A stretch of DNA of 64,000 nucleotides from Pseudohongiella spirulinae (GTDB lineage: Bacteria; Pseudomonadota; Gammaproteobacteria; Pseudomonadales; Pseudohongiellaceae), in the NCBI RefSeq assembly GCF_001444425.1, contig NZ_CP013189.1:1798001-1862000 (forward strand), read 5' to 3'. Position 1 is the stretch's first letter; each line of letters starts with the position of its first letter. A program made the translations under genes and the position numbers. Shown in pieces: positions 1 through 9,266 of this stretch. The notes beneath the pieces were generated by a model. The model searched no databases. It had not been told where the DNA came from and saw nothing but the letters and a program-made list of their open reading frames with translations.

Positions 1-1125
1 GCCACTGATTGGCGTGCCGGCAGCATTCAACTTTTGCACAAGCTGCAATGATTGCCTGTCCTCCGGAAAGCCACGGATCAAGGTTTTTTGCCCCGTAGCC
101 AGAGCACCCAGCAGGGCTGCACGGGCACCTTCTGCCCCGGATGACAGCCAACAATCACCCTTTATACAGACTGCCGGCGTCACGCGAAGTGGCCGCGATG
201 ACTCAGGCTCAGGGACATCCAGAGCAGACTGACCGGCCCTGAATCGACGGATAAAATCGTCCCTCACTGATTTGGCGCGCGCGAACCCGGTCTGCAGCGC
301 AACCCCATCGGCCTGCAGCAAAAGACGCTTCATGTCAGTCAACGAGTTCATGTAGGCATCCAGCACAGACACCGTAGCCTCCCGGTTGGCCAGAAATATA
401 TCGCGCCACATCACCGGATCGCTTGACGCGATGCGACTGAAATCGGCGAAGCCACCAGCCGCATAGTCAAACACCTGCTGCGGGCGATCGGGTTCTCCAA
501 CCTTATCGACAAGCGTGTTAACCAGAGCAAACGCAAGTAAATGCGGCAAATGGCTGGTACCGGCAAGGATCCTGTCGTGACGTCCGGCACTCATGGCGTG
601 TACATCAGCCCCAAGACACTGCCAGAGCTGCATTACCGTCTGAACTGCCACTGTCTGGTTTTCTGCCACCGGCGTCAGAATGACTTTGCGCTGCTGATAG
701 AGATCGGCTCTGGAGGCCTGATAACCACTCTGTTCCGATCCGGCAATGGGATGCCCGGCAACAAAGCGTGAGCTGGCTGATCCCAGGATGCGGCGCGCAT
801 CGGCGAGCACGCTGCCTTTGACACTTGCCGCGTCAGTTACGATCGCATCGGCACGCAGCAGATCGCTGATCTGCTCCAGCACACGGGCAACAGTCAGCGT
901 TGGTGTTGCCAGCAGAATAATATCGGCATCCGGCACCAATGTATCTGGCGTAGTGGCATAACCATCGATAACCCCATCCAGCAAAGCCGTCTGTAAAGGC
1001 CCCTCGTCGCGGCCACAGGCCAGGATGCGTCGACAGTGTCGACCGGCCGCCAGTCCACGCGCCACAGAGCCGCCAATCAGCCCCAGACCAATTATAAGAA
1101 CTGTTTTATTTTCAAGAAGATGCAC
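1..1125 (-). CDS. tyrA: Prephenate dehydrogenase fused to an EPSP-synthase-like domain (3' end outside window)
   Basis: Prephenate to 4-hydroxyphenylpyruvate, the tyrosine branch. The frame is open from a GTG at 1125 to the window edge (375 residues seen). An N-terminal Rossmann motif GLGLIGG (13-19), GHPIAGSE (124-131) and TSHLPH (190-195) are the family's NAD and prephenate signatures. The dehydrogenase ends near residue 298. Residues about 312-375 then align with the start of EPSP synthase (AroA), as in Pseudomonas TyrA-AroA fusions. However, the PGSKS motif reads LSSGA, so the position of E. coli Lys22 is Gly330 and Ser23 is Ala331; only the following Arg (335) is kept. The start overlaps the pheA stop by 14 nt, so the two are translationally coupled. 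Dehydrogenase identity is firm. Whether the AroA-like part is active cannot be judged without the rest of the gene. Confidence 0.9.
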   Translation of the reverse strand, partial: MHLLENKTVLIIGLGLIGGSVARGLAAGRHCRRILACGRDEGPLQTALLDGVIDGYATTPDTLVPDADIILLATPTLTVARVLEQISDLLRADAIVTDAASVKGSVLADARRILGSASSRFVAGHPIAGSEQSGYQASRADLYQQRKVILTPVAENQTVAVQTVMQLWQCLGADVHAMSAGRHDRILAGTSHLPHLLAFALVNTLVDKVGEPDRPQQVFDYAAGGFADFSRIASSDPVMWRDIFLANREATVSVLDAYMNSLTDMKRLLLQADGVALQTGFARAKSVRDDFIRRFRAGQSALDVPEPESSRPLRVTPAVCIKGDCWLSSGAEGARAALLGALATGQKTLIRGFPEDRQSLQLVQKLNAAGTPISG

Positions 1126-1966
1126 GAGTATACGAACCCAGGTTCTTGATTTTAACAACACGCTCGGTCAACTGGCTGAAGACCTGTTTAACTGCTGCAT
1201 CGTCGCTGTGCCCCTCGAAATCTATAAAGAATACATAGGACCACATATCATCGCGGGCAGGTCGGGTCTCAAGCCGGGTCAGGCTGACCTGAAATCGGTC
1301 AAACGGCTCAAGCAGGCGAAACAGGGAGCCAGGTTTGTTTTCGGCGTACACGATGATAGAGGTCTTGTCGGCACCGCTCGGCTGCGTATTACGCACACGT
1401 GCAAGCGTCAGAAAACGGGTGGTGTTATTGCGCCTGTCCTGAATGCCCGCCACCACGACGTTCAAGCCATACAATTCGGCAGCTTTCAAACCTGCAATGG
1501 CGGCTGTTGACGGATCTTCGGCAGCAAGTCTTGCCGCCTCAGCGTTGCTGCTCACATCCAGCAATTCAATATCGGGGTAGTGGCTACGCAACCACAAGCG
1601 GCACTGGCCCAGTGATTGCTTGTGGGAAACAATGCGGCGCACATCGACCATATCAGCGCCGGGCTGCAGCAAAAGGTTGTGCTCTATGGGAATAAACACC
1701 TCACCAACGATGCTGAGTGAGGTATCGATAAGGCAGTCCAGGGTCGTATTGACTGCTCCCTCCGTGGAGTTCTCTACCGGCACCACTCCGAAATCTGACT
1801 GCCCGGCTTCCACATCCAGAAATACGTCATCAATGCTGGCAACACTGTGATAATCCAGAGTACGGCCGTCCTCACTGAACGCGCGATCGACGGCAGCGTG
1901 CGAAAACGTTCCGGGCGGCCCGAGGAAGGCCACCCTGATAACATCATCAGTCTTCTGCATCGACAT
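1112..1966 (-). CDS. pheA: Prephenate dehydratase, monofunctional
   Basis: Converts prephenate to phenylpyruvate for phenylalanine synthesis. The 284 residues hold a periplasmic-binding-like catalytic half ([10 protein letters not shown] at 16-25, VPVENSTEG near 63-71, TTRF at 182-185) and a C-terminal ACT domain for phenylalanine feedback (PGSLF at 212-216, ETRP at 233-236 for the usual ESRP). The chorismate mutase domain of about 90 residues that precedes this in typical gammaproteobacterial P-proteins is absent. The ATG at 1966 follows GGAAGG at 8 nt, and an in-frame extension further upstream lies inside gyrA. The gene begins 20 nt inside the 3' end of gyrA and ends inside the start of tyrA. 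The serC and hisC genes that sit around pheA in Pseudomonas are missing. Confidence 0.93.
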   Translation of the reverse strand: MSMQKTDDVIRVAFLGPPGTFSHAAVDRAFSEDGRTLDYHSVASIDDVFLDVEAGQSDFGVVPVENSTEGAVNTTLDCLIDTSLSIVGEVFIPIEHNLLLQPGADMVDVRRIVSHKQSLGQCRLWLRSHYPDIELLDVSSNAEAARLAAEDPSTAAIAGLKAAELYGLNVVVAGIQDRRNNTTRFLTLARVRNTQPSGADKTSIIVYAENKPGSLFRLLEPFDRFQVSLTRLETRPARDDMWSYVFFIDFEGHSDDAAVKQVFSQLTERVVKIKNLGSYTRASS

Positions 1967-4520
1967 CCGGCAGACCTTCCGGCTCTTCATCATCAGGGTC
2001 TGCAACCTGCTCTATACCCACCAGTTTTTCATCGTTTTTCAGACGAATCAGCCGTACACCCTGGGTGTTGCGGCTCAGCACAGGCACTTCATCAACACGA
2101 GTTCGCACCAGAGTACCCCGATCACTGATCAACATGATCTGATCTCCATCGCTGACCTGAGCCGCGCCAACCAGGTCACCATTGCGCTCGCTGGTCTGCA
2201 TGGCGATCACACCCTGTCCGCCCCGGCCGTATTGCGGGAATTCGGTTGTATCCGTGCGCTTGCCATAACCATTTTCACTGACGGTCAGCAGTTGCTTACC
2301 CTCTTCAGGAATGATCAGGGCGATCATCTGCTGTCCTTCAGCCAACCGAATACCACGCACGCCGCGTGCGGTCCGACCCATAGCACGCACATCACCTTCA
2401 TTGAAGCGCAGCGCTTTACCGCCGCTGCTCAGCAGCATAATGTCACGCTGACCGTCGGTCAGGGCTGTACCAATCAGCGTATCGCCTTCATCCAGCTCAA
2501 CAGCACGCAAACCAACACTGCGCGGTCGTGAGAAGTTCTCCAGCGGTGTTTTCTTCACCGTGCCGTGAGCCGTAGCCATGAAAATAAAATAGCCTTCGGT
2601 GTATTCACGAATCGGCAACATACTGGTGATACGCTCACCCTCTTCCAGCGGCAGAATATTCACCAAGGGCCGGCCACGGGAAGTGCGGCTCGCCAATGGG
2701 ATGTTGAACACCCGGATCCAGTACACTTTGCCGGCGCTGCTGAAACACAGCAGTGTGTCATGACTGCTGGCAATCAGCAGGTGTTCAACAACATCCTCAT
2801 CTTTAACAGATGCCGCTGCCTTGCCCATACCACCACGGCGCTGCGCCTGATAGTCAGCCAGCGGCTGTGACTTGGCATAACCGCCTCGGGAGATGGTGAC
2901 AACTCGGTCTTCTTCGGTAATCAGGTCTTCCATGCTCAGATCAAGCTGCGAGCCGACAATCTCGGTGCGCCGCTCATCAGCGTAGTTGGCCCGCACCAGA
3001 TTCATCTCTTCGCGCATCACCTCAAACAATCGCGCATCACTGCCCAAAATCTCCAGGAAGTCAGCAATTTGTTTCAGTAACTCTTTGTAATCGTTAATAA
3101 GCTTTTCGTGCTCAAGCCCGGTCAGGCGATGCAGTCGCAGATCCAGAATCGCCTGAGCCTGGGCCGGTGACAGATAATACTCATCGCCCTTCAGACCAAA
3201 CTCTTCTGCCAGCTCCTCGGGACGACAGGCATCGGCGCCCGCCTCTCCCAGCATGGCCAGCACACTGGTGGACTGCCAGGAGCGCGCCAGCAATTTCTCT
3301 TTTGCCTCAGCCGAGGTGGGCGACTCCTTGATCAATTGAATAACGGCATCAATATTAGCCAGCGCGACAGCCAGACCTTCCAGGATATGGCCTTTTTCAC
3401 GCGCTTTGCGCAGCAGATAAATCGTACGGCGCGTCACTACTTCGCGGCGGTGACGAATGAACGACTGCAGAATCTCTTTCAGATTAAGCAGGCGTGGCTG
3501 CCCGTCAACCAGCGCCACCATATTGATACCGAACACTGACTGCATCTGCGTCTGGGCGTAGAGGTTGTTCAGTACGACCTCGCCCACCTCGCCGCGGCGC
3601 AGCTCGATGACCACCCGCAGGCCGTCTTTATCGGACTCATCGCGCAGCTCTGTTATGCCCTCAATTTTCTTCTCTTTCACCAGCTCGGCAATCTTTTCAA
3701 CCAGACGGGCCTTGTTCAGCTGGTATGGAATCTCAGTGACAATAATGGTCTGCTTGCCACTCTTTTCATCTTCGATGATCTCGGCCCGGGCACGCATGTA
3801 AATGCGGCCGCGACCTGTCTTGTAGGCCTCGACAATACCGGCTCGACCATTGATGATAGCCGCCGTCGGGAAATCCGGGCCTTTGACATACTCCATCAGC
3901 TCATCGATGGTGATATCGTCGTTATCCAGCAGAGCCAGGCAAGCGTCGATAACCTCGCCCAGATTGTGAGGCGGAATATTAGTGGCCATGCCCACGGCGA
4001 TACCGGACGAACCATTAACCAGCAGATTCGGGATCTGTGTTGGGAACACATCCGGGATCGTCTCGGTACCGTCATAGTTATCCGAGAAATTAACCGTTTC
4101 CTTGTCCAGATCGGCCATCAGATCGTGGGCAATTTTGGCCATGCGAATCTCGGTGTAACGCATGGCGGCGGCCGCGTCACCATCTATCGAGCCGAAGTTA
4201 CCCTGGCCGTCCACCAGCGGATAACGCAAAGAGAAGTTCTGCGCCATACGGACGATGGTGTCGTAAACCGCTGAATCACCATGCGGGTGATATTTACCGA
4301 TCACGTCACCGACCACACGGGCCGACTTTTTATAGGGCTTGTTGTAATCGTTGGAGAGCACATTCATCGCGAACAGCACACGCCGGTGAACCGGCTTCAG
4401 ACCATCGCGAACATCCGGCAACGCCCGGCCAACAATAACGCTCATGGCATAAGCGAGGTAGGACTCACGCATTTCGCTTTCAAGCGAAACCGGCAAGACC
4501 TGATTGGTAGATTCCGTCAT
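1947..4520 (-). CDS. gyrA: DNA gyrase subunit A
   Basis: Breakage-reunion subunit of the ATP-dependent type II topoisomerase that introduces negative supercoils. The 857 residues start [14 protein letters not shown]. The catalytic tyrosine is Tyr122 in RYTEIRM. The quinolone-resistance region reads [10 protein letters not shown] with Ser83 and Asp87, in E. coli numbering, so no classic resistance substitution is present. The C-terminal beta-pinwheel carries a GyrA box (QRRGGMGK) and the protein ends in an acidic tail (DDEEPEG...DVDAED), as in other gammaproteobacteria. The start ATG is divergent from mtaD. The 3' end overlaps pheA by 20 nt. Confidence 0.98.
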   Translation of the reverse strand: MTESTNQVLPVSLESEMRESYLAYAMSVIVGRALPDVRDGLKPVHRRVLFAMNVLSNDYNKPYKKSARVVGDVIGKYHPHGDSAVYDTIVRMAQNFSLRYPLVDGQGNFGSIDGDAAAAMRYTEIRMAKIAHDLMADLDKETVNFSDNYDGTETIPDVFPTQIPNLLVNGSSGIAVGMATNIPPHNLGEVIDACLALLDNDDITIDELMEYVKGPDFPTAAIINGRAGIVEAYKTGRGRIYMRARAEIIEDEKSGKQTIIVTEIPYQLNKARLVEKIAELVKEKKIEGITELRDESDKDGLRVVIELRRGEVGEVVLNNLYAQTQMQSVFGINMVALVDGQPRLLNLKEILQSFIRHRREVVTRRTIYLLRKAREKGHILEGLAVALANIDAVIQLIKESPTSAEAKEKLLARSWQSTSVLAMLGEAGADACRPEELAEEFGLKGDEYYLSPAQAQAILDLRLHRLTGLEHEKLINDYKELLKQIADFLEILGSDARLFEVMREEMNLVRANYADERRTEIVGSQLDLSMEDLITEEDRVVTISRGGYAKSQPLADYQAQRRGGMGKAAASVKDEDVVEHLLIASSHDTLLCFSSAGKVYWIRVFNIPLASRTSRGRPLVNILPLEEGERITSMLPIREYTEGYFIFMATAHGTVKKTPLENFSRPRSVGLRAVELDEGDTLIGTALTDGQRDIMLLSSGGKALRFNEGDVRAMGRTARGVRGIRLAEGQQMIALIIPEEGKQLLTVSENGYGKRTDTTEFPQYGRGGQGVIAMQTSERNGDLVGAAQVSDGDQIMLISDRGTLVRTRVDEVPVLSRNTQGVRLIRLKNDEKLVGIEQVADPDDEEPEGLPDVDAED

Positions 4521-4556
4521 AGATTTTCCATTTTGTAGGTCCGGAAAAATTACGCG

Positions 4557-4562
4557 ATTCTA
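4557..4562 (-). promoter_or_regulatory. Possible -10 element for gyrA
   Basis: Read on the minus strand this is TAGAAT, 37 nt upstream of the gyrA start in the 151-nt gyrA/mtaD divergent region. No convincing -35 hexamer is seen at 16-18 nt, so this is a weak prediction. Confidence 0.35.
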
Positions 4563-4633
4563 CCACAAACACCAACCTGCCGGACAGATAAATACCAAGT
4601 GATAACAGGCTGCAGCTTTGGCCCCCAATTCGT

Positions 4634-4639
4634 TATAAT
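4634..4639 (+). promoter_or_regulatory. Possible -10 element for the mtaD operon
   Basis: A perfect TATAAT lies 32 nt upstream of the mtaD ATG. The sequence at the expected -35 position is poor, so the promoter may need an activator or may be weak. Confidence 0.45.
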
Positions 4640-4671
4640 CGCGGGCTGAACCCGCCAGATCAGGAGTGCGC

Positions 4672-6009
4672 ATGACCGCCACCGAGACGCCAGCCCGGAT
4701 CGACCTGTTGATCCACGCCCGCTGGATATTACCCATGAATGAGCAGCAATCAGTGCTGGAGCATCACTCTCTGGCCGTTCATCATGGCCGCATCGTCGCT
4801 CTGTTGCCAACAGAGGAGATCAACCAGCACTTCAGCGCTGAGTCCGTGCAGCAGTGTGACGATCACATCCTCATGCCGGGTCTGGTCAACACTCATGGGC
4901 ATGCTGCCATGAGCCTGCTGCGTGGTATTGCTGACGACCTGCCGCTGCAGACCTGGCTGGAGAAGCACATCTGGCCATTGGAAGGTCGCTGGGTCAGCGA
5001 AGAGTTTGTGTATCACGGTACGCAGCTCGCCATCGCCGAAATGCTGCGCGGCGGCACGACCTGTTATGCTGACATGTATTTCTTTCCGGAAGCCTCAGCG
5101 CGGGCGGCTTCAGAGGCGGGCATGCGGGTACAACTGGCCTGCCCGATTATAGACTTTCCAACTCCCTGGGCAGCTGATGCCAACGAAGCCATCTGTAAAA
5201 CCCTGACACTACACGACAGCTGGCGCAACAAGCCACTGGTGCACACGGCTTTCGGTCCGCACGCCCCCTATACGGTTTCTGATGAGCCGCTTCGACGCAT
5301 TGTGCCGCTGGCGGAGGAACTGGATATCCCCATCCACATGCATGTGCACGAAACCGAAACCGAGGTGCAGGATTCAATCCGTCAATATGGCGTGCGCCCC
5401 ATCAAACGGCTGCTGGATATTGGCCTGTTCAGTCCACGCCTGATCTGCGTGCATGCGACAGCGCTGGACAATGAGGACATTGCCACTATTCGCGACAATG
5501 GTGCACATATTGTGCACTGCCCGCAGTCCAACCTGAAACTGGCCAGCGGCTTCTGCCAGGTTGAAACGCTGCGTAAAGAAGGCATCAACGTGGCATTGGG
5601 CACCGATGGTGCGGCCAGTAATAATGACCTGGACATGTTCGCAGAGCTGAGCACTGCTGCCATGCTGGCCAAGGCTGTCGCCGGGGATGCCGCGGCGCTG
5701 CCTGCTCATGATGCGCTGCAGATGGCCACTATTAATGGTGCCCGGGCGATGGGGCTGGACCACCTGACCGGTTCTCTGGAACCTGGCAAACAGGCTGATG
5801 TCATTGCTGTCAACATGAATCAGGTCAATGCTCTGCCCATGTATCACCCCGCTTCGCACCTGGCCTATAGCACCCGTAGCGATCAGGTTGAACACGTCTG
5901 GGTCAATGGTAAACAGTTACTCGCTCACGGAAAATTAACCACCATCGATCCAGGCAGCCTGATAGAAACCACCCGCCAATGGCAAAACAAACTGCAGGAA
6001 TTCGCATGA
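4672..6009 (+). CDS. mtaD: 5-methylthioadenosine / S-adenosylhomocysteine deaminase-type amidohydrolase
   Basis: TRZ/ATZ-type cytosolic amidohydrolase. The group deaminates methylthioadenosine or S-adenosylhomocysteine to inosine derivatives, which is an inference here from family and synteny. The 445 residues show the metal motif HGH (75, 77), HMHVHETE (222-229) and GTDG with Asp312. The ATG at 4672 is preceded by AGGAG at 5 nt; a GTG six bases earlier is less likely. First gene of mtaD-ubiG-mupP-yciK, in which each stop overlaps the next start by ATGA. This order next to gyrA is the Pseudomonas arrangement. Substrate within the family is not provable from sequence. Confidence 0.85.
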   Translation: MTATETPARIDLLIHARWILPMNEQQSVLEHHSLAVHHGRIVALLPTEEINQHFSAESVQQCDDHILMPGLVNTHGHAAMSLLRGIADDLPLQTWLEKHIWPLEGRWVSEEFVYHGTQLAIAEMLRGGTTCYADMYFFPEASARAASEAGMRVQLACPIIDFPTPWAADANEAICKTLTLHDSWRNKPLVHTAFGPHAPYTVSDEPLRRIVPLAEELDIPIHMHVHETETEVQDSIRQYGVRPIKRLLDIGLFSPRLICVHATALDNEDIATIRDNGAHIVHCPQSNLKLASGFCQVETLRKEGINVALGTDGAASNNDLDMFAELSTAAMLAKAVAGDAAALPAHDALQMATINGARAMGLDHLTGSLEPGKQADVIAVNMNQVNALPMYHPASHLAYSTRSDQVEHVWVNGKQLLAHGKLTTIDPGSLIETTRQWQNKLQEFA

Positions 6010-6716
6010 CACAGACGCACACCAACCGAGACGACGCCGAAATCCGCAAATTTGAGGCGCTGGCCGCCCGCTGGTGGGACCCCAACAGCGAGTTTCGGCC
6101 ACTGCACGAAATCAACCCCCTGCGTATGGGTTTTATCAGCCGCAAGATCAATCCGGCCGGTCAGAAATGTGTCGACATCGGCTGCGGGGGCGGCATCCTC
6201 AGTGAGGCACTTGCCCGCCAGGGTGCACAAGTCACGGCTATTGATCTTGCTGAGGCCTCGCTGTCAGTCGCGCGCCTGCATCAGCTGGAAAGTGGCCTGG
6301 ACAGCATACGCTACGAGAATATTTCCGCTGAGGCGCTGGCGGAACAGGAGCCGGAGCAGTATGACATTGTCACCTGCCTGGAAATGCTCGAGCACGTGCC
6401 CGATCCGGAAGCGGTTGTTGCCGCCTGCGCGCGCCTGGCGAAGCCGGGTGGACAATTGTTTTTCTCCACCATCAACCGCAATCCCAAAGCCTGGCTATTC
6501 GCCATCGTTGGCGCTGAATATGTATTGAATCTGCTGCCACGTGGCACACATGACTATGCCAAGTTCATCAAACCTTCAGAACTGGCAAATTGGTGCCGCC
6601 ATCAGCAGCTGGAACAGGGCGAGTTGATTGGCATGACCTACAACCCGCTGACTCGCAAGTACAAGCTGGAAGCCGATGTAACAGTCAACTACCTCGCACA
6701 TTACATCAAACCATGA
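6006..6716 (+). CDS. ubiG: Ubiquinone biosynthesis O-methyltransferase
   Basis: SAM-dependent methyltransferase for both O-methylation steps of ubiquinone synthesis. The 236 residues match the family length (about 240). Motif I VDIGCGGGILSE (56-67) binds SAM, and the N-terminal WWDP...LHEINPLR block is specific to UbiG. The ATG lies in the ATGA overlap with mtaD; an in-frame extension to 5979 runs inside mtaD and is not a start. Confidence 0.96.
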   Translation: MTQTHTNRDDAEIRKFEALAARWWDPNSEFRPLHEINPLRMGFISRKINPAGQKCVDIGCGGGILSEALARQGAQVTAIDLAEASLSVARLHQLESGLDSIRYENISAEALAEQEPEQYDIVTCLEMLEHVPDPEAVVAACARLAKPGGQLFFSTINRNPKAWLFAIVGAEYVLNLLPRGTHDYAKFIKPSELANWCRHQQLEQGELIGMTYNPLTRKYKLEADVTVNYLAHYIKP

Positions 6717-7399
6717 TGCTCAAACGCCCCCTGCCCGCCAGCGTGCTGTTTGATCTGGATGGCACACTGATTGACACGGCACCCGACTTTGTCAGCGTTA
6801 TCAATCAGCTGTGCGCCCAGTTTGATATCAATCCGCCCTCACCAAAGGCCATCCATGCGACCGTCTCCAGCGGCGCCCGTGCTCTGACTCAACTGGCCTT
6901 TGGTCTGAGTCCGCAAGATGACGGATTTGAGATCCGACTGCAGGCACTGCTTGATCTGTACGGACAACAGATCAACGCCAGTCATGCCCGGCTCTACCCT
7001 CGCATGCAAGCGCTGCTGCTGCGACTGAGTGACCATGCAATTCCCTGGGGTGTTGTGACCAATAAACCGTTACGTTACAGCGAGCCCCTGCTGAGCGTAT
7101 TGGGACTGAGCGAGAACTGTGCGGTGTTGATTTGCCCGGATCATGTTAGCCACAGCAAACCTCATCCGGAGCCATTACTGCTGGCCTGCAAGCGACTGGG
7201 CTGTGAGCCTGAGGCGAGCATTTATGTGGGCGACCACCCGCGAGATATCGAAGCTGGCCGGGCTGCCGGCATGGCCACGATCGCCGCTGCATACGGATAC
7301 CTGCCGCCCGAATCACCCATCGACGACTGGCAGGCGGACTTCATTGCCGCTTCAACTGATGACATTTCCCGCTATATCTGGCAAGAGGATACAAAATGA
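6713..7399 (+). CDS. mupP: HAD phosphatase, N-acetylmuramic acid 6-phosphate phosphatase / phosphoglycolate phosphatase type
   Basis: HAD-family hydrolase of 228 residues. The nucleophile motif FDLDGTLIDT has Asp14 and Asp16, followed by VVTNKP, a conserved Lys in SKPHPEP and the metal motif YVGDHPRDIEAG. Sequence alone would allow Gph (2-phosphoglycolate phosphatase). Position between ubiG and yciK is that of MupP, the MurNAc-6-phosphate phosphatase of the Pseudomonas peptidoglycan recycling bypass, hence the symbol. Two adjacent ATGs (6713 in ATGA with ubiG, 6716) are both possible. A longer in-frame reading from 6590 lies inside ubiG. Confidence 0.8.
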   Translation: MMLKRPLPASVLFDLDGTLIDTAPDFVSVINQLCAQFDINPPSPKAIHATVSSGARALTQLAFGLSPQDDGFEIRLQALLDLYGQQINASHARLYPRMQALLLRLSDHAIPWGVVTNKPLRYSEPLLSVLGLSENCAVLICPDHVSHSKPHPEPLLLACKRLGCEPEASIYVGDHPRDIEAGRAAGMATIAAAYGYLPPESPIDDWQADFIAASTDDISRYIWQEDTK

Positions 7400-8160
7400 C
7401 TGACACACTCAAAGGCAAACTGATCATGGTCACCGGCGCTGGCGACGGCATAGGCAAAGCCGCTGCCATGGCTTACGCCCGCGCAGGTGCCAGCGTGATA
7501 CTGTTGGGACGGACCCAGGAGAAACTGGAAAGTGTGTATGACGCAATAATGGCCGAAAAATTGCCTGAACCGATCATCCACCCCATGGACCTGGCCACAG
7601 CCGATATCGCTGATTATGAGGAGTTGGGCACGTCAATACAGGAGCAATTTCCAGCTTTGGACGGACTGCTGCACAATGCCAGCATTCTGGGCTCATTGGG
7701 TCCCATTGAGTATTTTCCGCCGGAAAGCTGGCTGAAAATCATGCAGGTCAATGTCAACGCCGTGTTTCTGTTGACCCGGGCATTGCTGCCAGCGCTGGCA
7801 CAATCTGCCGATGCCCGAATTCTGATGACGTCGTCCAGCGTTGGCCGACAAGGCCGGGCTTACTGGGGAGCCTACTCGGTCAGCAAATTCGCCACTGAGG
7901 GTTTGATGCAGGTGCTGGCTGACGAGCTTGAGAACACATCCAGTATCCGTGTAAACAGCATTAACCCCGGTGCCACCCGAACCGAGATGCGCCGCAGCGC
8001 CTTCCCTGCAGAAGATCCTGCCACTTTACCGACCGCTGAGTCCCTGATGCCCGCCTATGTTTATCTGATGAGTGCGCAGAGTCAGGCTATTCACGGCCAG
8101 GCTATTGATATTCGGGAAATGCTGGCCCGTGTACAGAACGACCACGCGTCGGCAAACTGA
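7396..8160 (+). CDS. yciK: YciK-family short-chain dehydrogenase/reductase
   Basis: Cytosolic SDR oxidoreductase of 254 residues. The cofactor motif is TGAGDGIG (13-20), followed by HNAS (93-96), the catalytic Ser in TSSSVG (145-150), Tyr160 and Lys164 in YSVSK. The C-terminal half is full length. The physiological substrate of YciK is not established. The start overlaps mupP by ATGA, and this is the last gene of the operon. Confidence 0.9.
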   Translation: MTDTLKGKLIMVTGAGDGIGKAAAMAYARAGASVILLGRTQEKLESVYDAIMAEKLPEPIIHPMDLATADIADYEELGTSIQEQFPALDGLLHNASILGSLGPIEYFPPESWLKIMQVNVNAVFLLTRALLPALAQSADARILMTSSSVGRQGRAYWGAYSVSKFATEGLMQVLADELENTSSIRVNSINPGATRTEMRRSAFPAEDPATLPTAESLMPAYVYLMSAQSQAIHGQAIDIREMLARVQNDHASAN

Positions 8161-8169
8161 CACTGATTG

Positions 8170-8204
8170 CGGCAAAGTGCCGGAATTCCGGCAACTATTG
8201 CCGC
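8170..8204 (+). terminator. Nested hairpin after yciK
   Basis: Outer arms GCGGCAA (8171-8176 with the preceding base) and TTGCCGC (8198-8204) enclose a perfect 16-nt palindrome TGCCGGAATTCCGGCA (8178-8193). The stem is strong, but no U-tract follows, so it may be a factor-dependent terminator or an mRNA end stabiliser rather than an intrinsic terminator. Confidence 0.45.
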
Positions 8205-8261
8205 CACCCGACTGGCTTAGCATGGCAAGTATTTGCCGTTACAACCAGCATCTTATTGATA

Positions 8262-8290
8262 TTGATACACTTTAATACAAAAAATATAAT
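8262..8290 (+). promoter_or_regulatory. sigma70-type promoter of the diguanylate cyclase gene
   Basis: TTGATA (8262-8267) and TATAAT (8285-8290) are separated by exactly 17 nt in an AT-rich stretch 50 nt upstream of the GGDEF gene. One of the best consensus promoters in the window. Confidence 0.75.
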
Positions 8291-8339
8291 CTGGCACGAT
8301 TTTCGCTGGTAACACTGCATACCAATGCAGGAGAACCTT

Positions 8340-9248
8340 ATGGCCGTGCCATTAAGTACCGCGCAAACCATCGATATCAATGTCGCCAGAGCTTCGCTGC
8401 AGGAAGCCGGACAGGATGCTGGTGCAGGTCACGAAACACGCTATCGCCTGTTATCCGCCCTGCAGACAACGCTGGACGCTGAGCGCCTGCTGACCATTTT
8501 CTTTAATGAAGTTAGCACACTGATCACCATCAGCGGCTTGCGCTATGAAAACGAGTCACTGAACCTGCAGGCAAGTCTGGGCAACACCGCAGCACACAGC
8601 AGCTCTTACCGACTGATCATCCAGGGTGATCAACTGGGTGAACTGACTATTACCCGAGAAACGCGGTTTTCTGAATCTGAACTGCATCTGTTTGAAAAAT
8701 TGCTGGGCAATCTGCTGTGCCCGTTACGTAATGCTCTGATATACCAGGCAGCTCTGAATGCTTCACGTACTGATGCCCTGACTGGTGCCGGCAATCGCAT
8801 GGCGCTTATGGAGGCTCTGGAGCGCGAAATCAGCCTGGCACGACGCTACAACCAGGACCTGGCTCTGCTGATTATGGATGTAGACAAATTCAAATCCATC
8901 AATGATGAGCATGGCCATGCGGCAGGTGATCGTGTACTCAAGGAGCTGGTCAGACTTATCGGACAGATCAACCGCAATACTGATCAATGCTTTCGCTATG
9001 GAGGGGAGGAGTTTGTTGTCCTGCTCAGCAACACATCCCGGGGCGGTGCGAGCGTGATAGGTGAGCGTCTGCGCTCAGCCATTGCCAATATGCGCATCTG
9101 TGCTGAGAACGGTCCTCTGCAGCTAACCGTCAGCATTGGTTCAGCCAGTTTCTGCGAAACGGACACCGCCGAATCGCTGCTTAACCGCGCCGACAAGGCC
9201 ATGTATCAAATCAAACAGGGTGGCGGCAATGCCATCGAGTGCGTCTAA
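8340..9248 (+). CDS. GGDEF diguanylate cyclase with an N-terminal sensor domain
   Basis: Makes cyclic di-GMP from two GTP. Of 302 residues, about 140-302 form a GGDEF domain with the active site GGEEF (221-225) and an intact inhibitory I-site RNTD (212-215) exactly five residues before it, so product inhibition is expected. Residues about 35-135 form a predicted soluble sensor domain with no transmembrane segment. The ATG at 8340 has AGGAG at 6 nt; an ATG at 8325 lies upstream of that ribosome site. The next gene encodes a second copy of the sensor domain alone. The signal sensed is unknown. Confidence 0.93.
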   Translation: MAVPLSTAQTIDINVARASLQEAGQDAGAGHETRYRLLSALQTTLDAERLLTIFFNEVSTLITISGLRYENESLNLQASLGNTAAHSSSYRLIIQGDQLGELTITRETRFSESELHLFEKLLGNLLCPLRNALIYQAALNASRTDALTGAGNRMALMEALEREISLARRYNQDLALLIMDVDKFKSINDEHGHAAGDRVLKELVRLIGQINRNTDQCFRYGGEEFVVLLSNTSRGGASVIGERLRSAIANMRICAENGPLQLTVSIGSASFCETDTAESLLNRADKAMYQIKQGGGNAIECV

Positions 9249-9266
9249 CAATCAGAGGAATAAATC

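Noticed and set aside
1112-1125. Possible frameshift between pheA and tyrA
   Set aside because: The 14-nt overlap has a clean GTG start and each frame shows complete family motifs, so it is normal coupling.
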